Assembly (NCBI GenBank): GCA_024711345.1
Contig: JANJTA010000019.1
Location: forward strand, 1-64,000
Direction: 5' to 3'
Length of the DNA: 64,000 bases
Source: Rhodanobacter sp.
Lineage (GTDB): Bacteria > Pseudomonadota > Gammaproteobacteria > Xanthomonadales > Rhodanobacteraceae
Position 1 is the stretch's first letter. Each line of letters begins with the position of its first letter. A program made the position numbers and the translations under genes. Below are positions 60,594-64,000 of this stretch, one piece after another. The notes under the pieces were generated by a model. It had not been told where the DNA came from and made no database searches. It saw nothing but the letters and a program-made list of their open reading frames with translations.

Positions 60594-62005
60594 GCTGGGA
60601 CTCCGCTGCCGTGCCAATGCACCTGCTGGCCCGCCGCGGGAACGGTCACGTTCCAACCGGGGCGCGCACGCAGCCCGCTGGCCAATGCTTGCGCCGCCGT
60701 CGCTTCGCCATGCACCACGAAGGTCTGCGCCGGCGGTCGCGCGAAGCCGGCGGTCCAGGCCAGCAACGCGTTCCGGTCGGCGTGCGCGGACAAGCCGTCG
60801 ACGCTGTGGATCGAGGCGCGCACCGGAATGTCCTCGCCGAAGAGCCGCACCTGGTCGGCGCCGTCGGCCAGCCGTCGGCCCAGCGTGCCCTGGGCCTGGA
60901 AGCCGGTGATCAGCACGCTGCATTCGGCCCGCCCGAGGTTGTGCCGCAGGTGGTGCCGGATGCGGCCGGCCGTGCACATGCCGCTGGCGGAGATGATGAT
61001 GGCGCCGGCGCGGATCCGGTTCAGCGCGATGGATTCCTCCACGCTGGCGGTGAAGTTGAGGTAGGGCAGGTCCTTGCCGAGCGCGTGCCAGCCGGCGAGG
61101 CGCACGGCGTTCTCGTCGAACAGCTCCAGGTGCTGCCGCGTGATCCGGGTGGCCTCTGTGGCCATCGGCGAATCGACGAAGATGCGCAGGTCGCGCAGCC
61201 ACCCTTCCCGGCTCAGGTGGTGCAGGTGGTACAGGACCTCCTGGGTGCGGCCCACCGCGAAGGCCGGCACGATCACGTTGCCGCGGGGCAGGGTGCGTTC
61301 GACCACGTCGATCAGCTCCTCCTGCGTCGCGGCAAGGTCCTTGTGCAGGCGGTTGCCGTAGGTCGATTCGACGAACAGGATGTCCGCCTCGGCGATCGGC
61401 GTCGGGTCGCGCAGGATCACCCGGCCCGGTTGTCCGAGGTCGCCGCTGAGCACCAGTTTGGTGGTCCGCTCGCCTTCGCCGACCCAGACCTCGAGGATCG
61501 CCGAGCCCAGGATGTGGCCGGCGTCGCGGAAGCGGCAGCGGATGTCCGCGTGCGGCCGCAACTCGCGTCCGTAGCCGTGGGGCCGCACCTGGCGCAGGCA
61601 GGCGTCGGCGTCGCGCAGGGTGTACAGCGGCGCCGCGGCGGCGCTCGGGTCGCGCGGCCTGCCGGCGCCGCGCTCTGCGCGCAGCGCGTCCGTCTCCTGG
61701 ATGTGGGCGCTGTCCGGCAGCATCACCTGCAGCAGGTCGGCGGTGGCGGCGGTGGTGTGGATCGTGCCGCGGAAGCCGGCGCGCGTCAGTTTCGGCAGCA
61801 GGCCGCTGTGGTCGATATGCGCGTGCGTCAGCAGGACGAAATCGATTGCCGACGGGTCGAAGCCGAATGGTTGCCGGTTGCGCCGGGCCGCTTCGCGTCC
61901 GCCCTGGAACATGCCGCAGTCGACCAGGAACCTCGTCGTGGTCGTCTCGATCAGGAAGCAGGAACCGGTGACTTCGCCGGCGGCGCCGAGAAAAGTGATT
62001 TGCAT
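60590..62005 (-). CDS. beta-CASP metallo-beta-lactamase RNase-like protein
   Basis: 471 residues, the same family as the gene at 52640. THAHIDHSGLLPKL (metal site), DCGMFQGGREAARR, DAGHILGSAI, SGDLGQPGR, ESTYGNRLHKDL, PAFAVGRTQEVLYHL, SASGMCTAGRIRHHL and LSAHADRNALLAW are visible. Predicted cytoplasmic RNA exonuclease/endonuclease. Co-translated with a LOG protein. No FNR box was found in the 69 bp upstream. Confidence 0.9.
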   Translation of the reverse strand: MQITFLGAAGEVTGSCFLIETTTTRFLVDCGMFQGGREAARRNRQPFGFDPSAIDFVLLTHAHIDHSGLLPKLTRAGFRGTIHTTAATADLLQVMLPDSAHIQETDALRAERGAGRPRDPSAAAAPLYTLRDADACLRQVRPHGYGRELRPHADIRCRFRDAGHILGSAILEVWVGEGERTTKLVLSGDLGQPGRVILRDPTPIAEADILFVESTYGNRLHKDLAATQEELIDVVERTLPRGNVIVPAFAVGRTQEVLYHLHHLSREGWLRDLRIFVDSPMATEATRITRQHLELFDENAVRLAGWHALGKDLPYLNFTASVEESIALNRIRAGAIIISASGMCTAGRIRHHLRHNLGRAECSVLITGFQAQGTLGRRLADGADQVRLFGEDIPVRASIHSVDGLSAHADRNALLAWTAGFARPPAQTFVVHGEATAAQALASGLRARPGWNVTVPAAGQQVHWHGSGVPA

Positions 62006-62074
62006 CGAAGCGTTTCTCCGGGTTCGTTCGGTCGTGCCGGCGACAAGGGCAGCTGCCCGGCGCCCGCCGGACGG

Positions 62075-62659
62075 TCAGGGTGGCGTGGTCTGGGGGTCGG
62101 GCAATTCATGGCCATCGACCGGGTTGGCGGTCAGCGGCTGCCAGTCCGGGTCCGCGAAATAGCGCGGGTACAGGTCTAGCGCGTCGAGCAGTTGCGGCAG
62201 TCCGTCGGCGGCCAGCACGCGGCCGAGCAGCAGGCGCAGGTTGGCGTCCATGCCGTCGCCGCGGGGTGGGTGGTCGACGATGGCGGCCACGCTGTCCTCG
62301 ATCGACGCGGTGGCGGCGCGCGATTGCCGAATCGACAGCGCACCTTCGGCCTGCGCCTGCTGCATCCACAGGGCGACGGCGCGGATGCGGCGCATGCCTT
62401 CGCGCAACGCGGGATCGGCAGGCCAGCGCTGGCCGTGGTCGAGCTGCAGCTGGCGTGGGGCGGCGGCACGGGGGCGGTGCGTGTCGTCGGCCGCGGCCTG
62501 CGCGCGGGACGATGGCGCTCCGGCCAACGCTGCGATCAGCAGGAACACAAACAGGGCCAGGCGCGAGTATCCGGAACGCGCGCGTCCCGCCGCCGTGCCG
62601 GCCCGGCGCGCGCCGACAGCGCACGGGCGGTGTCCCTGCCGGGGCAGCCTTTCACCCAT
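62075..62659 (-). CDS. Second DnrO-like protein
   Basis: 194 residues from ATG 62659 (the frame is open further up, without homology). A membrane or signal segment covers residues 31-52. The core RWPADPALREGMRRIRAVA aligns with RWAPDAPLREGMRRAHTAV of the protein at 33483. The end LYPRYFADPDWQPL matches YPQYFNDPGW. It lacks the His/Met-rich stretch of the first copy. Overlaps the efflux gene by a few bases. Function unknown. Confidence 0.7.
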   Translation of the reverse strand: MGERLPRQGHRPCAVGARRAGTAAGRARSGYSRLALFVFLLIAALAGAPSSRAQAAADDTHRPRAAAPRQLQLDHGQRWPADPALREGMRRIRAVALWMQQAQAEGALSIRQSRAATASIEDSVAAIVDHPPRGDGMDANLRLLLGRVLAADGLPQLLDALDLYPRYFADPDWQPLTANPVDGHELPDPQTTPP

Positions 62660-64000
62660 GGCTCGGCCCCGCGTCTCGTACCGGTGGTTGCGGCTCGGCC
62701 GCGCCCTGGCCGCGCGCATCGGCGGCGGAATCCCAGCCGCCGCCCAACGCCTTGTACAGCGCCACCAGGTCGATCGCCGCGGCGGTATGCGTGCGGGCGT
62801 AGCCGTCCTCGGCATCGCGCAGCACGCGCTCTTCGGCCAGCAGCTCGCTCAGTGCGATGTCGCCGGCGGCGTAGCGTGCCTGCGCGTGGGCGTAGCTGCG
62901 CCGTGCGGCGTCCAGGGCGGCCTGCTGCAGCCGTACCGTGTCCAGGCCCAGCCGGTAGTCGCCCAGTGCACGCTCCGCGTCGCCCAGCGCGGTCAGCACG
63001 GCCTTCTCGTAGGTGAGCGCGGCCTGCTGCTCGCGTGCCTCGCTGGCGCGAATTTCCGCGCGCACGCGGCCGCCGTCGAACACGCGCCAGGAGATCAGCG
63101 GCGTGAGCGAGAAGCGCTGGCTGGCGGAGTCGAACAGCTGGCTCGCATCGAGCGCCTGGAAGCCGCCGCTGGCGCCGATCGAGAGCTTCGGGAACAGCTC
63201 CGCCGTCGCCACGCCGATGTCGGCACTGCGTGCCGCGAGGCGGCGCTCGGCCGCACGCACGTCCGGCCGGCGGCGCAGCAGGTCGGCGCGCTGGCCGACC
63301 GGGATCGGCGCCAGCGTGACCGGGGCGGCGGCGGTGTCGAGCAGGGCCAGCTCGCGCTCCGGCGGCGCGCCCAGCAGCACGCCCAGGCCCAGCGCCGCGG
63401 CACGCGCGCGCGCCTGGATCGCGGGCAGGCCGGCCGAGGCGGCGTCCAGGCGCGCCTGTGCGGCATCGACATCGGCCTGCGCCGCGTCGCCCGCGTGGAA
63501 GCGCTGACCGACCAGCTCCGCCGTATGCGCGAGCGCCTGCACCGAAGCTTCGCGCGCGGCCAGCTCGCGTTGCGCGCCGCGCAGGCTGAGGTAGCTGCGA
63601 GCCACTTCGGCGGCGATGCTGATGCGCACGCCGGCGGCATCGTCCTGCGCGGCCTGCAGGCGCGCCTCGGCGCCTTCCACCGCGCGCCGGGTGGCGCCGA
63701 ACAGGTCGATTTCCCAGCCGGCGTCGAAGCCGGCATCGTGGATGGTCTGGTCGCGCGAGATGCCGGGAATGGCGCCGATCGGCAGCGGGCCGTTCTCGCT
63801 TTGCCGGCGTCGGGTCACGCTGGCGCTGGCGCCGACGGTGGGCGCGTAGCCGCCGGTCGCGCGATCGCGCAGGGCGCGCTCCTCGGCGATGCGCGATCGC
63901 GCCTGGCGCAGGTCGAGATTGTCCGCCATGGCAGTGGTGACCAGCCGGTCCAGCGTCGGGTCGCCCAGCGTGGTCCACCAGACCGACAGGCCGGCCGGCG
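62652..64000 (-). CDS. Outer-membrane efflux factor (NodT/OprM type), 5' end outside window
   Basis: The visible 449 codons run from a frame open at the right edge to the stop at 62652. SVWWTTLGDPTLDRL is the usual start of the mature protein. ATDNLDLRQARSRIAEERAL-type repeats, two copies of the TolC-like fold, and LRRRPDVRAAERRLAARSADIG and FDGGRVRAEIRASEAREQQ in outline identify an RND-linked outer-membrane channel. Ends with LVALYKALGGGW. A methionine at 63929 is internal. The inner-membrane pump should be upstream, beyond the window. Confidence 0.9.
   Translation of the reverse strand, partial: PAGLSVWWTTLGDPTLDRLVTTAMADNLDLRQARSRIAEERALRDRATGGYAPTVGASASVTRRRQSENGPLPIGAIPGISRDQTIHDAGFDAGWEIDLFGATRRAVEGAEARLQAAQDDAAGVRISIAAEVARSYLSLRGAQRELAAREASVQALAHTAELVGQRFHAGDAAQADVDAAQARLDAASAGLPAIQARARAAALGLGVLLGAPPERELALLDTAAAPVTLAPIPVGQRADLLRRRPDVRAAERRLAARSADIGVATAELFPKLSIGASGGFQALDASQLFDSASQRFSLTPLISWRVFDGGRVRAEIRASEAREQQAALTYEKAVLTALGDAERALGDYRLGLDTVRLQQAALDAARRSYAHAQARYAAGDIALSELLAEERVLRDAEDGYARTHTAAAIDLVALYKALGGGWDSAADARGQGAAEPQPPVRDAGPSHG

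Noticed and set aside
1..64000. CRISPR arrays, tRNA/rRNA genes, insertion sequences, integrases
   Set aside because: No regularly spaced repeats, tRNA-like cloverleaf sequences, transposase motifs or flanking repeats were seen on either strand.

Overview
The window is very GC-rich (roughly 68-70 % by eye) chromosomal DNA from a denitrifying gammaproteobacterium. The Nar/Nor/Mo gene set, the rhodanese-ThiF form of MoeB, DnrO-like proteins and the small protein usually labelled 'ribonucleotide reductase subunit alpha' all suggest the Xanthomonadales, most likely a Rhodanobacter-like genus. This is an inference from protein character; no search was run.

Layout. 1-2.0 kb: low-complexity start, then a DUF2249 protein, an NnrS-like membrane protein and a DGC-domain zinc protein. 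2.0-11.3 kb: three short operons, nadAB, fabAB-trhA and deoCABD. 11.3-18.1 kb: molybdenum cofactor genes (moeB-like on the minus strand; moaA, a moaC-mogA fusion, moeA, moaD, moaE, mobA on the plus strand). 18.4-27.4 kb: narGHJI, a parvulin-type PPIase and narK1. 27.6-33.2 kb, minus strand: narK2, a TehA/SLAC1-type transporter and modABC. 33.5-36.7 kb: a DnrO-like periplasmic protein, an OprC/NosA-type copper receptor and a DUF2946 protein. 36.8-41.0 kb: a tightly overlapping minus-strand operon (SirB-like, PLP decarboxylase, CysK/CBS-like PLP enzyme, TyrA-like dehydrogenase). 41.1-43.4 kb: quinol-type NO reductase norZ. 43.6-48.9 kb: a DUF2238 protein, GNAT plus UspA, the regulator fnr, a cytochrome b561 and a ferric-reductase-like flavocytochrome. 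49.0-51.9 kb: a second, two-subunit NO reductase with a double-cytochrome NorC and a small membrane protein. 52-64 kb: an interrupted SHOCT-type reading frame, two beta-CASP metallo-beta-lactamase RNases, a LOG-family protein, a GGDEF cyclase, a PepSY/cytochrome b/two-component cluster, OsmC, a class II cytochrome c, a second DnrO-like protein and a truncated outer-membrane efflux gene.

How it works together. Fourteen FNR-type palindromes (TTGAY-N4-RTCAA or one/two-base variants) lie between genes, and nine of them have a -10-like hexamer exactly 32 bp from the box centre, the geometry of class II FNR promoters. The FNR encoded at 45941-46705 has the four cluster cysteines and the E-T-V-S-R recognition helix for such sites. 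The window therefore reads as one anaerobic regulon: nitrate uptake and reduction, molybdate uptake, Moco synthesis and NO detoxification. It also includes less expected members: NAD synthesis, unsaturated fatty-acid synthesis, deoxynucleoside salvage, a GNAT/UspA pair, an RNase and cytochrome b modules. No nitrite reductase (nirK/nirS) or nosZ is in the window.
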